Shown: positions 21,224 through 32,754, numbered from the stretch's first letter. The stretch is DNA of 64,000 nucleotides from Tillus elongatus (GCA_964006375.1 OZ023268.1:88106358-88170357), one strand, 5' to 3'. Notes: generated by a model not told the origin, from the letters alone. Translations and numbers: made by a program.

Positions 21224-21470
21224 AGAGCCTCGGTGCTTCAGGGGTAAGAGCGTGTACCTCTGAAGCGAAGGGCACTGGGTTCAAGGCCCAGGGTTTCCCT
21301 TTCACATTTTCAGTACAAACTTTAATAAATTAACATCAACCAAGGTTCTGGCATTGTATTTGAAAAAGTTGAATATCTGCATGGTTTCGGCAGCATGCAC
21401 AATATTCCAAGGGCTGCTGTGCTATCGGGGCGGCAAAGGCGCGGACGAGCTCTGAGGGAGAAACAGAAAA
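21224..21470 (+). mobile_element. tRNA-derived SINE (copy 1)
   Basis: The head (21224-21300) is tRNA-like: AGAGCCTCGGTGCTTCAGGG carries a box-A-like segment, and CTGGGTTCAAGGCCCAG forms a 5-bp T-arm with box B. The body holds CAGTACAAACTTTAATAAAT, ATTAACATCAACCAAGGTTC and TTGAATATCTGCATGGTTTC. The tail (21391-21470) matches the 3' tail of the neighbouring LOA-type LINE at about 87% by eye. It lies on the plus strand in TTC39 intron 4. The head is too degenerate in its anticodon arm to be a working tRNA. Confidence 0.82.
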
Positions 21471-21902
21471 GGGTTTCGGCAAATTTTCCAGGACAGTGAG
21501 ATGAAACTGCTCTTTGACGTCGGTGACTGGCCATAGTCGCGGAAATAGGTCGAGATATGACGTACACCATTTTCACGTGTCACCTGACGCGTTGACGATG
21601 TTGGATTTTCTTGAAAAGCCAATAAAACATTAAGTTTCACGGTATTATTAACATAAGCGGGCTTCCTACACAGCGGGTCCAACTTAGCGAAACTAATACA
21701 AACTAATACAACAAGGTGTGAAACAAAAACATTTATTGAAGTAACCGAGCGTTTTTCATAAAAAAGACTTCTCTGCGAATTAGGAATTTTATTTCATAGG
21801 TCCACACTGTATGATTTTCATAGCACACTTAATTTTGCAAACTCCTATATTAAATTAATGCTATATAACATACAAAACTCAATTTTTGTTAAAATTACTT
21901 AC
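21471..21902. other. Intron 4 sequence, no feature seen
   Basis: Unique-looking AT-rich DNA between the SINE and TTC39 exon 4, with no coding frame of note. Confidence 0.4.
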
Positions 21903-22112
21903 GTCGCTAAGGGTGCTCGCATATCAACACCTAATCTAGCATACATCAGACATGATGTGCCATTCTTTCTGTTCCCATTGAAACCCAAAAGATTTGTAAA
22001 TTTCAAAAGTGACGGTGGCAGTAAAGAAATCCCCAGCTGAAACAGACCATAGCCGAAAGTGACTGCGCTCATGAGTCTCACTATAGTTTCCTTGTCGATA
22101 TTTTGCATTTTC
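21903..22112 (-). CDS. TTC39: TTC39 homologue, exon 4
   Basis: Minus-strand exon from the acceptor TTTTTAG (22113-22119) to the donor GTAAGT (21897-21902). It enters in phase 2 and leaves in phase 2. It encodes KMQNIDKETIVRLMSAVTFG followed by LFQLGISLLPPSLLKFTNLL and GFNGNRKNGTSCLMYARLGV. The SLLPP..LK...L.GF.GNR..G motif is diagnostic of the TTC39/Iml2 outer-membrane-associated TPR family. Retained pseudo-symmetry of splice sites and a clean frame indicate a functional exon. Confidence 0.93.
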
Positions 22113-22466
22113 CTAAAAATAAGGAAACATTAGATTTAATACAATTTTAGAAAAGTAAAGAAACAACAAAAATTATAAGTGTTTTATTTATATACAAATT
22201 AAAAGATGCTTACACAGAATTAAAATATAAAATGCGTGAATTAATCACAAGAAAATGGAGGACAAGGAGACGACTTAAAGAAGAAGATCCAGCGCCAAAG
22301 ATGTGAGGAAGTAGATGAAGCTTTTGGTAGAGTGCAGGAAATTAACAAAGAAGTACAAAAGAGTAGCTAATAAGCAAGCATCAGAAGCAAAAAACGCAGA
22401 GAAAATCCAGGAAGGTTTTGTAGGTAACGCGAAATTACTTCGCAGTGGAATAAAAGAGCAAAAATC

Positions 22467-22540
22467 AATAATGATTGCAGTGAAATACATAATGGTTACA
22501 TGCAATAATGATTGCAGTGAAATACATAATGGTTACATGC
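22467..22540 (+). repeat. 37-bp perfect tandem duplication
   Basis: Two identical adjacent units beginning AATAATGATTGCAGTGAAAT and ending GGTTACATGC, in TTC39 intron 3. Confidence 0.9.
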
Positions 22541-22995
22541 TTTTGGATGGGGATGGTGTAAGACAACATTGAAAACAGCATTTTAAAAGCGGAGGGAATC
22601 GTCAGGTCGAATGCAAGGCAGATTAAGGGTAATACTTCGAAATCCTTCAAAGAGCGAAACGAGCGTGCTTTTGACTTGCTCAGGTGTGATTTCTCGGCGT
22701 TAATTTTCAGTGTGTACTGAATTAAAAAATTATAACCAATTTATGAAAGCGCAGCGGGCTACAGTGAGATGCTCTACCAGTTACCCTCTGCATATAGAGC
22801 CCTCATTATACTCGCTAAGCCACTTAAATTGCAAAACGAAACAATTTAATAATTAGTTTTGAATACTTAACAAAACACGTCACAGTTATAATTTGCGCAG
22901 TACCGAACTTCAAAAATAAAATACTAGCAGCAAAACAAAATAAAACCAAAATAGAACATCGGCTATGCACAACACACAGAACATCAAAAACTTAC

Positions 22996-23482
22996 AGGTT
23001 GTCTGTCGTTGAAAAAATATTAAATGACGATGTGAAATATGACAAATTAAGTGTACTTGGAAACGGCGAAAATTTCCCCCAGCTACTACTTCTTTTCAGA
23101 TGACTACTCAAAGAGCTGTTCATGGAGACGGATTTTTTGAGGAAGGACTTCTTTCCAGAAGTCTTCATCGACGACTTAGAGTTGCTAGACTTGACAGAAA
23201 TGCTGTCGCTAGAATTCGGAGTTGATACGCTTGAGTTATGACAGCCAGAGTCTGGGGAACTCATTGCATAAGCTCTCGGACTGCCATCTGACTCGCGTCT
23301 AAGATAGGCAGAGTGTGAATGAGGTATTTTGGAGTTAACGATGTACCCGTTTTTAATCTGCGGTATATGTGGAACATTGTTGTCGCTGTCATCATAACAT
23401 TCAATATCTGGGGAATCTTTTTCATTTGAGGGTCCGGCGTCCAAGGATGCATAATCTGCTGGAGTCTGCTGCGAAAGAGAGT
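22996..23482 (-). CDS. TTC39: TTC39 homologue, exon 3 (serine-rich)
   Basis: Minus-strand exon from the acceptor TTTCTTTCCAG to the donor GTAAGT at 22990-22995. It enters in phase 1 and leaves in phase 2, so exon 2 and exon 4 read through it without a stop. It encodes SLSQQTPADYASLDAGPS, SPDIECYDDSDNNVPHIP, then a Ser-rich stretch (NSSVSTPNSSDSISVKSS) and a basic-Ser block (KKSFLKKSVSMNSSLSSHLK). It looks like a disordered, possibly phosphorylated insertion between the family's N-terminal helices and the SLLPP core. I infer disorder from composition only. Confidence 0.88.
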
Positions 23483-23739
23483 CTGGAAAGAAAAGAGAAA
23501 AATAAATGATTAGCACATTTCACACAACGGTTCGTTTATGCACCATATACATTATTTTTTCAACTATCCAGTTGAAAAAATTGAAACTTCTACAGGGTGA
23601 GTCGAAGATTAAATCAAGTGAGTTTGTAGTAATTTGGGATTTACTTTTGGCAATACTTTTAGGTTCAATGGCCAAGACTGAAAATGTTTAAAAAGATCAT
23701 AGGGTGTCTTAAAATTAAATACCCACACAGAAATTATTT

Positions 23740-24110
23740 ATGGTAAAACAAAAACGGTTCTATGTGACTCAATGATCTTGCCGAACTTTTTATACGGAGC
23801 TGTCTTAATGTAATCTCCAAAGAGATAATGCAAAAAACACAAAACTCGTGTATTAGATATATTTTTGGATTGCGTCGTAGGGATCACATACCTTACAAGT
23901 TCCGGGAATTAAAATGGCCTAATATACACAATAAACTAAAATTAAGTACGCTGTTCTTTTACTATCAAATTATTCTCAATAGAAAACTTACTTATTTGTA
24001 CAGTGAAATTTTCTTCAGGACTGACATTCAGAACATAAATTTGGGCAATCGTAATTACATAGCTCTTGCCAACCACAACACCGCTCTCTTTTAATTATGT
24101 TTTGGTTGCA
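23740..24110 (+). pseudogene. LINE reverse transcriptase C-terminal fragment
   Basis: ILPNFLYGAV then a frame change to MQKTQNSCIRYIFGLRRRDH and ELKWPNIHNKLKLSTLFFYY. The QNS.IRYIF.LRR.DHI block is typical of the region after RT in Jockey/CR1-type LINEs. No ends or poly-A were identified. It lies in TTC39 intron 2. Confidence 0.7.
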
Positions 24111-24280
24111 ATGTCCCAAAGCTCTATGATGCCATACCAAATTAATTTAAAGTGTTATAAATTGATAATTTTAAGAAGCATTTGTTTGATTAGGTACTTG
24201 TATAGTGTTCAATAGATGGTATCTGATCTCTTTTTTAGCGCGAATTGATTCGCTAAACCCCGAAACCCAAGTTGAACCGT

Positions 24281-24284
<4 letters not shown>

Positions 24285-24360
<76 letters not shown>
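24285..24360. repeat. (AT)n microsatellite, 76 bp
   Basis: Pure AT array that ends exactly where the GC-rich block starts with TGTGACGG. Confidence 0.98.
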
Positions 24361-24363
<3 letters not shown>

Positions 24364-25730
24364 GACGGCCACTTGGGGTGGCCGGGGGTTAATACTAGTT
24401 TTACCTAACCTGGGGAAGTTCAGGATGACTTCCGGGACACGGCTTTCCTACGGGATCATGCTCGGACGCCAGCGTTTATAGAGTTTGTCAAGGAGTAAAC
24501 GCGCTCCCGCTGGATGCCCCCCTTCTCCCAAGTCACTGTCAACGGATACACTAGCCCAGGGTAGTTTTTAGTGGAGACAGGGTCCTCCTAAACCAAGAAA
24601 AAGTCCCCCGGGACTTCTGGATATGGTCTTTATTAAAGAACTGGAGTCAAATTGTAGTTGGGTGGATATTCTGGGAGAATAAATGAAATATCGAGTAAAT
24701 TAAAATAAAATTCTATTCACTAATTATATACACGAGGAAATAACGGGGTCCTGTTACCAGAAAGCCTAGCAATTATGGGCGGCCAGAGGCAGAGGTGGTT
24801 ACTTGGCTTTAAATTATTGTTACGCGCGGATTGCACGGGGACGGTAAAGCGGCATCGTTTAAGCGGTGCAGGGTGGTGGCAGGATAGTGATTAATAGCGG
24901 GTGTTCCCAAGCGGGCATGCAACTTACAGGGTGCGTCGAACACCACACAAAGCTTTGTATGGCACCAGCAAGTATTATCTACGGCCCATCATTCACACGT
25001 TCTCACTCGCACGCTCGGGGAGCCTTGTTCGGTGCGGAAGAAGACCACCCCCGTTCCCGGATTTACGCCCCTCCTGAACGGGTCCTCGGACGGGCCGGGA
25101 CGCCGGGCACCGCCTAGCTGTTTCAATCTGGACCGGCGCAGTCGCCGCTCTGTCTGATTCTACTCCACCCAATGCAGCTCCCAACCCCCAGAGCAGCCCG
25201 CCAGCGGAGACAGGGAAGAAACGGTCCCCTCTGAGGTTCCCAGTGTTATTGTGGGGCGTTCCACATTTCGACCACAGGTAATAGAATCAGGTTTTCACCT
25301 ACCTGGGGTATCCTCCGGTGACGAGGTTCACTAAGCAATCGCTGCGGTGGCGGCGGTCTCGCTCGGCTTACTGGTCTTCTCGTAAACCTCACGGGCTTTA
25401 TAATTTCACTTCTTTGCGACGGACGCACTAGCTTGTTCGCGGTCACTACCCAACTACCTACTCTCTGTCGGCGTTCCGTCCGGTCCCACTTCTTTTCCGA
25501 AATCGCCCCCGCCTAATTGCCCCCTCTACTAATTATTCCGTTCGACATACCGGATCTCGTATATTCCTCCAGGGAAAATGTTGGGAATATTCCAACCTTC
25601 GCAAATCTTTCGTACATTACTCCACGGAAAATGTTGGAAAATATTCCAACCTTTATGGTGTAACATAATGCAGTGGTTACGACGGTAAATTAGGCCGGGT
25701 AATCTATCCCGGATTAGTCACTCCGTGACA
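24361..25730. mobile_element. GC-rich LTR-like block inserted in an AT array (possible solo LTR)
   Basis: The block starts TGTGACGG and ends CCGTGACA, so it is TG...CA with a nearly complementary 8-bp terminus, and is bounded on both sides by (AT)n. Composition changes sharply at both edges. It has no coherent protein frame. Near the right end there are two direct copies of GGAAAATGTTGG.AATATTCCAACCTT (about 25575 and 25627), whose GGAATATTCC core resembles GAAnnTTC heat-shock elements. A solo LTR of a Gypsy- or BEL-type element fits best; a TIR element is possible. A target duplication cannot be seen inside an AT repeat. Confidence 0.6.
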
Positions 25731-26013
<283 letters not shown>

Positions 26014-26054
26014 GTATATTTAAAAGTGATTACAGTGTAGTGCAATATTCCTAA

Positions 26055-26056
<2 letters not shown>

Positions 26057-26110
<54 letters not shown>
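26057..26110. repeat. (AT)n microsatellite, 54 bp
   Basis: Pure AT array to the right of the long palindrome. Confidence 0.98.
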
Positions 26111-26113
<3 letters not shown>

Positions 26114-26189
26114 ACTATTTGACAGTGTGTCCTGTTCTAAAAACAATTTCGTGTTACACATTTTCAAAATTTAAACAATAAATTTTACG

Positions 26190-26565
26190 GTTTTAGCGAA
26201 TTTTTATTTTGAAAAATTCGCTAATAGATAGGTATTGATGGTGATGTATGTATGTATTTGTGTGTATGTGTGTGTGTTTTATAGCATTATGTATACAAAA
26301 CTTGGCACCTATCTTTTGTTAAGACCGCGGGCGAGTTCGTTAGCCAGCCCGGTCGGACCAGCCGTTCTAAGAAAAATTGATTTTTCTGAAAGAAAAATTT
26401 GTATCTCAAAAAGTAACAAAGCTATTTCGATAAAATTTAGTAGGTATGTTGTCCCGGTAAAGACCTTACTATGCAATAAAATTCAAGATTTATAGAAAAG
26501 TGAGTTATTCAAATGTGAAGCATTTGATAAAAATTCGCTACCATAACGCACCTGCTGTATACCGA
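26190..26565 (+). mobile_element. Dispersed element, short form without AT array (copy at 26 kb)
   Basis: It starts with a hairpin (TAGCGAATTTTTATTTTGAAAAATTCGCTA, read as two halves at about 26196-26226). It holds GAGTTCGTTAGCCAGC, CCGGTAAAGACCTTACTATG and GAGTTATTCAAATGTGAAGC, and ends TACCATAACGCACCTGCTG. Hairpin start and terminal motif end have the same order as the copy at 44966-45324. Confidence 0.7.
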
Positions 26566-26754
26566 AATTTTTGTGTTGTTTTCGGGAATAATTTTGGAGA
26601 TATCATTACTTTTTGGATACGATCTCAGTTTAGTTTTTAGAAATGAAAAATGCCTGAGTCAAGGAATTAATCCGGGTGGCAGAAAAGTCTGCTGGTTGCT
26701 TGATCGTAACTTAGTGGTCTTCCTTTTTTTCTGCGTATAATTATAATAATTGTA

Positions 26755-28340
26755 TTGAACTGTTGTGAGACAGGGACACTTAATGTCAATCCTCACAAGA
26801 CAGTTCTTGTCCGATCCACAAATAGAAGGAAACTAAATTTAAAAGATTTATTTTACTTTTAATGGAACACAGATACAATTTTTCAAGGAATTTAATATTT
26901 AGGGATCTTCTTAGACCAAAACGTGAACTGGAACACACACCTTGAAAAACTCCTTTGACAGCCATAACAGCAATCTGGACATGCCGCAGACTCATAGGAA
27001 AGACAAGAGGGCTGAATCCCATGATGGTATATTGGATAGACCGAACTGTGGTTAAACCTATGGTTACATATGCATCTATAGTATGGTGGACAAAAAAGGA
27101 ATAAGCCTCAAGACAAAGCAAATTGCAATAATTGCAGAGGGAATAACGGGAGCTCTCATCATGCCCTACAACTGCGATAGAATAAATTCCTCCACTGCAG
27201 ATATGCGTGAAAAAGGAAACAGCACTAAGTGCCTCAAGATTGCTTCAGGCAAAATTTAAACCAGGAGACCTGGTTGACCACTCAAATATTCTCGAAGTTA
27301 TTCCATTGGAGTCATTCGCCAAACCAATAGATCAATTGCCAGCTAAACTGGACTTCATAGTCTCGTTTGACTTGGTCAGGTCAGCTCAGGTCAGGTCAGG
27401 TCAAGTCATATGTGACCGCCAGGCATGAGACAGAGACAGTGAAAGGCTGTCAAACAACTCATCCGTATGGTATACAGATGGGTCTATACAAATGAAGGAA
27501 GCAGAACTGGGAATAAGAGGACCTAACTTCAGACCAGCTAAATCCCCAGAAAAAACTTCTATCGTCTTCCAAGCGGAAATGCTTACTATATATCTCTGTG
27601 CACAGGAATGCATACAAAAAAGACTCAGAAATAGAGATAACTACAATCTCTCAGATAGCCAGGCAGTACTAAAGATTCTGAAATCTTTCAAAACCGAGTC
27701 TAAACTGACCTGAGACTGAAAAAAAATCCTTGAGGCAACTGGCTACGAACAACAAAGTCACTTTGATGTAGGTACCAGAGCAACCAGGCATTGAAGGAAG
27801 TGAGGAATCTGATAGCCTTGCAAAAAGAAGAGCAACGACGCCATTCTATTGTCCAGAGCCCTATTATGGATTAAAAAAAGCCATGTAAGGAATTAATTTG
27901 ATATTTGGAAGAGGAACCAAATGCTGTCACACTGGATGAAAACGGCAGGCGTTAGGTAGGCAAAACGGTTCATTACCATATAAACAGAGAAGTCTGAAAT
28001 CTTTCTTGAATTGAACATGAACGACTTGCCAATAATCACATGACTTTTCATAGGAGCCCTCCCTACCTAGTAACGTATCAGCGTATGAATATGGGTAAGG
28101 CGGACAGGAAAACTGCGGATACTACACTGAAACAGCAGAAACAACAGAACATTTGCTATGCGACTGCATGGCTCAGTTCTGCAAAAGGCTCAAATACATT
28201 GCAGAGGTTACCTTAACACCACAGGATATAGGTAAAAAAGCTCCCAAAAATATTGCAGGCTACATAAAAATCTGAACTTTTTGGGCAACTATTGGAAAAA
28301 AAGTCATGCACAACAGACCCATTGGAATCGCAGCATTGAG
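26755..28340 (+). pseudogene. LOA/I-type LINE relic: RT thumb and RNase H
   Basis: Fragments in order on the plus strand: LNVNPHKTVLVRSTNRRKLN, YLGIFLDQNVNWNTHLEKLL, LHICVKKETALSASRLLQAK, VIPLESFAKPIDQLPAKLDF. RNase H follows near 27470 (WYTDGSIQMKEAELGIRGPN), with FQAEMLTIYLCAQECIQKRL and the second motif SDSQAVLKILKSFK. Many stops follow to 28340. The RNase H TDGS and SDSQ motifs persist, unlike the copy at 20 kb. It lies in TTC39 intron 2, on the opposite strand to the gene. Confidence 0.8.
27374..27403 (+). repeat. Short (TCAGG)n telomere-like tract
   Basis: GGTCAGGTCAGCTCAGGTCA followed by GGTCAGGTCA: about six TCAGG units with one C change, inside the LINE relic. TCAGG is the telomere repeat of many beetles. 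At this length it may be chance expansion. Confidence 0.5.
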
Positions 28341-28674
28341 AGGCGTTAAGACGCCAAATACACGACTCATTAAACAATTATTTACAGTCTACAAAAATGA
28401 TAATTGTATTGGAAAATCAACTTTGCATGGAAGGAAAAATAAATTGATGTTATTATTATTATATGGGAGGGGAGGAAACCTTCTGAGATAATTTGAATTT
28501 TGATTTTAAAAACTGTACATACTAAGAGATTAAAATTAAGCGGGTTATTGCTAACAAAAAAAGTAACCCTAATCACTTGCGAGAAATAGGAGGAATGGGA
28601 GAGAAGGATCTAGTTGGATATTGGAATTTTTATTTTTAAAACTGTACCTACATTAAAAATTATTCTGTACTCAC
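28341..28674. other. Intron 2 sequence, no feature seen
   Basis: AT-rich, no coding frame or repeat recognised, up to the donor site of TTC39 exon 2. Confidence 0.4.
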
Positions 28675-29020
28675 CTGGCAATTCAAAATCTCCTATATGA
28701 GCTTTATATAGTTGTAAGATTTCATCATAGACGTGCTGGTATATTTTCCATGATTTTCTCAGTACCCAACTACCCTTGAAATATCCAGAAATGTCCTGTT
28801 GCATAAAAGTCAGAATCGCCAAACACACCAGACTGTCCGCCAGAATGATCTGGGTCTCCAGAGTTCCCATCAATGATTGTTCCTCGTCTTGAGCATTACC
28901 AAACACCCGAAATTTGACAGATTTCAACCAACTGTAGTCTGCGGTGCAACGTTTTTCTACATCTTTCAACACTGATATTGCTAATGTTAGTTTTTCTTCT
29001 TCTAAAGTCATTAGTGCGTC
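28675..29020 (-). CDS. TTC39: TTC39 homologue, exon 2
   Basis: Minus-strand exon from the acceptor ATTTACAG (29021-29028) to the donor GTGAGT (28669-28674). It enters in phase 0 and leaves in phase 1. It encodes DALMTLEEEKLTLAISVLKD, then GTLETQIILADSLVCLAILT, then KGSWVLRKSWKIYQHVYDEI. A MTFEEE-like start, an E..LAD.L...AILTF segment and a KGxWxLRKSWKxY block are the N-terminal features of TTC39 proteins. The aromatic/helical pattern and clean frame indicate a working exon. Confidence 0.93.
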
Positions 29021-29149
29021 CTGTAAATTGCAATATAGTAGCTTGTGTTATCTAGTTTTATATAGTCAATCCTACTTCTTATGTAGGGTAATTACAGTCT
29101 TGTGATTTTATTTCTAATGGGTGATTAAACACCTTAAAAGAAGGCCATT

Positions 29150-29880
29150 AACAACAGCAAAAGTTGTATAATAAGTGAAATATGATATTTTTTATTTTCT
29201 CATTTTTAAGTAGCGATTGAAAACTTAGTGAATGTCTTTCGACGATTTTGACGAAAGCGGGAAGTAGGGCAATGGGCCTGTAGTTTTGGAGGAATAGCGG
29301 GTCTCTGCTGGGCTTAGGAATATTGTTAACATCGGCAAGTTTCCACGTGTATGGAAAATTTTGAAACCGGAGCATGCCATTCTTAATCGTAACTATAAAT
29401 ACTACTGCTTTTAGAGGGAGATTTTTTAGGGCTACGTTAGAGATTCCATCGTATCCCGGAGTTTGCCTATTTTTTTAGTGTTTTGATTATTTAGGATATT
29501 CTTCGTAAGTAGCGGGCTCGATGTTTGTGTCTGGGGTGGCGCGACGCGCACTACTTTACTGATATAGCGGTGCGTTCTTGCGACGTGCGACAGATAAACG
29601 TTGTTATAATTCGGGCTGAATTGCAACTCCAGATGATCCGCTAATGCACTTGCTTTGTCCGCATCCGTGTATACGATGCCGTTTGGGCAATGAATTGTCT
29701 TGGGCAGACAGGGTTTGCAAACGTTCCTTCCAACGGTTAATGCGGAGTTCTTGTGGGGCGGATCGTACTTGTTTGATGAGTTTGTTTGCGTTTCGGTTGT
29801 CGGTGGTGTTTCCGGTGCGTTGGGCTGTACTTCGCACGCGGTTCTTTTCTAGTATCATTTCTCTGATACTGGACGGACAT
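29150..29880 (-). pseudogene. LINE relic: inter-domain linker and RT start
   Basis: Minus-strand pieces: INRWKERLQTLSAQDNSLPK (29860-29700), LELQFSPNYNN near 29620, then after several frame changes FPYTWKLADVNNIPKPSRDP with NYRPIALLPAFVKIVERHS at 29340-29225. These are the linker before RT and RT blocks 1-2 of a Jockey-type LINE. The rest of RT is missing. It lies in TTC39 intron 1. Confidence 0.75.
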
Positions 29881-30753
29881 TAGAGAAACGGTAAGTAGGC
29901 TTATGCCAATAGCTTTTCAGATCTGTCAAGCTATTTCAGTAATTGTAACTGCACTGTTTGTGTGGCATCAATTCTTCCAAATAAATCTTAATAAGGGAAG
30001 CAAAAATGGTAATAAGAATTAAAATTAGATGTGGATTTGTTTAATTGAATTGAATTGTTCAATCAATCCTTAAAAATAAGACAATAAAAAATAAAGGAAA
30101 ATTTTAAAAGGTCCCCCCCTAGTTTAACCTGACAACACCACTATTTGTCATTTGTTAACTGACATGAGTCATGAGAGAAACGTGTGCGTTCTAAACATAA
30201 CCTCGAAACTAACAGATGCCATTAACAAAGAAGAAAAACAAGACGATAACCTCGAAATCCACTCCGCTAATACCTTAGAATCTTACAATATAAAATAAGG
30301 ACCTACGACCTATATTCTAAGGTTAATACAAACAGGAGTAGGTAAATAATAATCCAAGTTTCAATTTTAACCTAACTTTAACAAATGCCTTCGGCCGTCG
30401 ACTGTAGTATAATATTATGATTCTAACATCCAATCAACCAAATAATAAGTGGTTGTGTGCATCAGATTCAGGTTCTTAATGAATGCATGTAGGTACTGTA
30501 TTACTAAAGTGAAACAAAATTATTTCAAGAAGGAATATACCTACCGCAAACTACTATAAGTATAATACCCTTTATGTAGTACATGGAAAAAGTGAAGTAA
30601 ATTGAACTAGATTATATCATAAAGCAGTTTAAATTATATTATCAGATGTTCAGTGTAAGTTATTAAAATTTTAAGTTTAAAACTTGTTTATATTTATTTT
30701 ATTTTCAAAAAGTACGAATACAGTAATAGTAAATATGTGTTGAAAAGAGTTTA
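29881..30753. other. Intron 1 sequence, no feature seen
   Basis: About 0.87 kb of AT-rich DNA with no supportable gene or repeat. Confidence 0.4.
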
Positions 30754-31547
30754 GGTGCAGCAAGTGCGTTATGGTAGCAAATTTTCGTAAAAATATTTCA
30801 AATGGTGATAACTTAATTTCCCAGTAAACTAGACTCTTGAGCTTTGATATATATTAAAACTTATATAAAGGCAGCGTGTGTACAAAATAAAAATTAACTA
30901 CAAATTTGTTTTTAAAAACATTTTTTTTTATTTTGTTTGCAGAAACTGGATCGATTCAGTTGACTAAAACGGATCATCCAAGCGATTAATAAGGAAAAAT
31001 ACCTGCCAGGTTTATAATTTTCTAAATAAAAATTACATTTTCGGCAAATATGCAGTTTACCACACGGGGGACTTTTAGAAAATAATTCAGAAACATGCTT
31101 AGAACCCTTTCTGGATGCACATACCACAAGAAAAATTCTTGCAAAAAGCCCCCAAGAAAGTTACGGGACCAGAAGTTAATACGAGTGCTGGGCCGGGAAG
31201 AAGGTAAAAAAGGAAATGTGAGCAGAGAGTGCGAAAAAGCGTGCTTAGTTGAACTTCTATAAGCTGCCTTTATCCTATTTTGTAGCTATACTTCCTTAAA
31301 ATCCTGTGTACTCCGCGCAGAATCCATATTCACCACAGGTCCCGCAACTTTCTTGGGGGTTGGACCCAAGAAAATTTTCTTGTTTAAGTTTTTTTATGCA
31401 TAGTTGTAGTTCTGCAGAACGTGGAGGAGAACCCCCGCGACGAAACAATGAACCAAGGTTTTCAAATTATGTTTAAATTGTTACCTCACTTCATTTGCTT
31501 AAAATAGTTAAATATTTGTCACTACCATAACGCACTTACTGCGTCCC
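30754..31547. mobile_element. Family A element with a second MITE inside
   Basis: The left end GTGCAGCAAGTGCGTTATGG and the right end CCATAACGCACTTACTGCGT are in the same inward arrangement as in the complete family A copies. The extra length is explained in part by a separate inverted-repeat element at 31148-31360. Some of the interior is unassigned. Confidence 0.55.
31148..31360. mobile_element. Family B MITE, copy 1 (TIR CCCCCAAGAAAGTTGCGGGA)
   Basis: Left GCCCCCAAGAAAGTTACGGG and right CCCGCAACTTTCTTGGGGG are inverted copies. The interior shares TTAGTTGAACTTCTATAAGC with the copy at 45571-45777. About 213 bp, no coding capacity. Confidence 0.75.
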
Positions 31548-31689
31548 AAACAGTTTTTTTCTTTTTGTTAACGTCGATATATTTTTGTGACTATGGGCGA
31601 TCACCGACGCCAGCCAGAAGATTCACCTCAAAATCCTGGAACCTTTTACGAACCCCAGCCTTTCGGTGATGATGGTAGGGATCTTTAAA

Positions 31690-31906
31690 CTGCCCAACAT
31701 CTCGTGATACACGGGACCGACGGATTTACGCCCCCTCCGAAGGGTGAAACGTGCAGACATTCAACTTTGCTCAAACGTAAAGCCACAACCTCGGTTGATG
31801 TTAATTTCACAGTATGTACTGAAAAGTGAAAGTAGAACCGTGGGGATCGAACCCAGTACCCTTGGGTCCAGAGGCTCGCGTTCTCACCACTGGACCACCA
31901 AGGCTC
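31690..31906 (-). mobile_element. tRNA-derived SINE (copy 2, different tail)
   Basis: The minus-strand head 31906-31830 is tRNA-like: AGAGCCTTGGTGGTCCAGTG with box A, then ACTGGGTTCGATCCCCACGG with a canonical box B. The 5' AGAGCC can pair with the 3' GGTTCT. The body matches copy 1 (TTTTCAGTACAT, ATTAACATCAACCGAGGTTG, TTGAATGTCTGCACG). After that point it carries a different end, CTTCGGAGGGGGCGTAAATC and GTCGGTCCCGTG. It lies in TTC39 intron 1. Confidence 0.78.
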
Positions 31907-32077
31907 TAATACAGAGTTCAAATTAATGCATTAGTTAAAAATCACCTTGTATAATATTTGGCACTCACACATATAGAAGAGAAAATTTGTTTCAGGTTTT
32001 GCGCCCATATGGACTATGTTTTTAGAATATATTAATCTTCTCCTTGCGTTACAAGCTAGACGATTTGGCCTGATAAT

Positions 32078-32080
<3 letters not shown>

Positions 32081-32140
<60 letters not shown>
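32081..32140. repeat. (AT)n microsatellite, 60 bp
   Basis: Pure AT array in TTC39 intron 1; flanks do not match the main (AT)n element. Confidence 0.98.
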
Positions 32141-32142
<2 letters not shown>

Positions 32143-32355
32143 AGTACAAATTTACACAACTGCTATTTACTCAGAGGAGGTACCTACAGTGTGAAGAATC
32201 CGGTTCAAAGCATTTTTTGGACCTGACGGTGGTTTCGTTAACAAAATTAGCTTCATAAAATAATTAATAAACCAGTTTATTCGTCCTCTCATGAAGCTAA
32301 TTTTAATAATGAAATGATCCTCAAAGCTAAAAAATGTTTCGTGGTGAAACGGTAT

Positions 32356-32386
32356 GGCGTACTTATCAGTGCTAATCACAAGTTCC
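32356..32386 (-). repeat. Short repeat shared with 9.18 and 14.83 kb
   Basis: GCGTACTTATCAGTGCTAAT here corresponds to AGTGTACTTATCAGTGCTCA near 9187 and near 14827. It may be part of a terminal region of a Penelope-like or other element. Confidence 0.45.
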
Positions 32387-32507
32387 AACCTTCATTTAGC
32401 TTTGTTGACTCGATTATGTAGATTCGAGATTATCCCATGCTTTATTGGCCACACCTACATATTGTTCATAAGAGACGTGATAAATTTATTCAAAACTGCA
32501 ACTAAAA

Positions 32508-32612
32508 TAGTGGATCTGACAACATTACACATTTATTTAAAGTTAGAAAAACACAAATTTCTTTAAAAATGCATCTAAATTAGTGGATCTGACAACATAA
32601 CACATTTATTTT
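32508..32612 (+). repeat. Tandem repeat, period 73
   Basis: TAGTGGATCTGACAACATTA at 32508 and TAGTGGATCTGACAACATAA at 32581, both followed by CACATTTATTT. Confidence 0.8.
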
Positions 32613-32754
32613 TTAAGCTCGCAAAACGTGCGCGTTTAAAGATACACCCTAAGCACTACCCTGAAACCAAATAGGATTTTTGTAAAATTTAAAATGATTG
32701 TTTGCATTTCTATATAATCAGAATGATGGTTTTAATAATAAATAATTTACTTAC

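Noticed and set aside
21224..21300. A functional tRNA gene
   Set aside because: The anticodon arm is poor and the sequence continues into a SINE body and tail shared with a LINE.
24866..25446. Short ORFs in the GC-rich block
   Set aside because: No recognisable domains; composition alone explains them.
31830..31906. A functional tRNA on the minus strand
   Set aside because: It is the head of a SINE with the same body as the copy at 21 kb; the loop does not give a clean anticodon arm.
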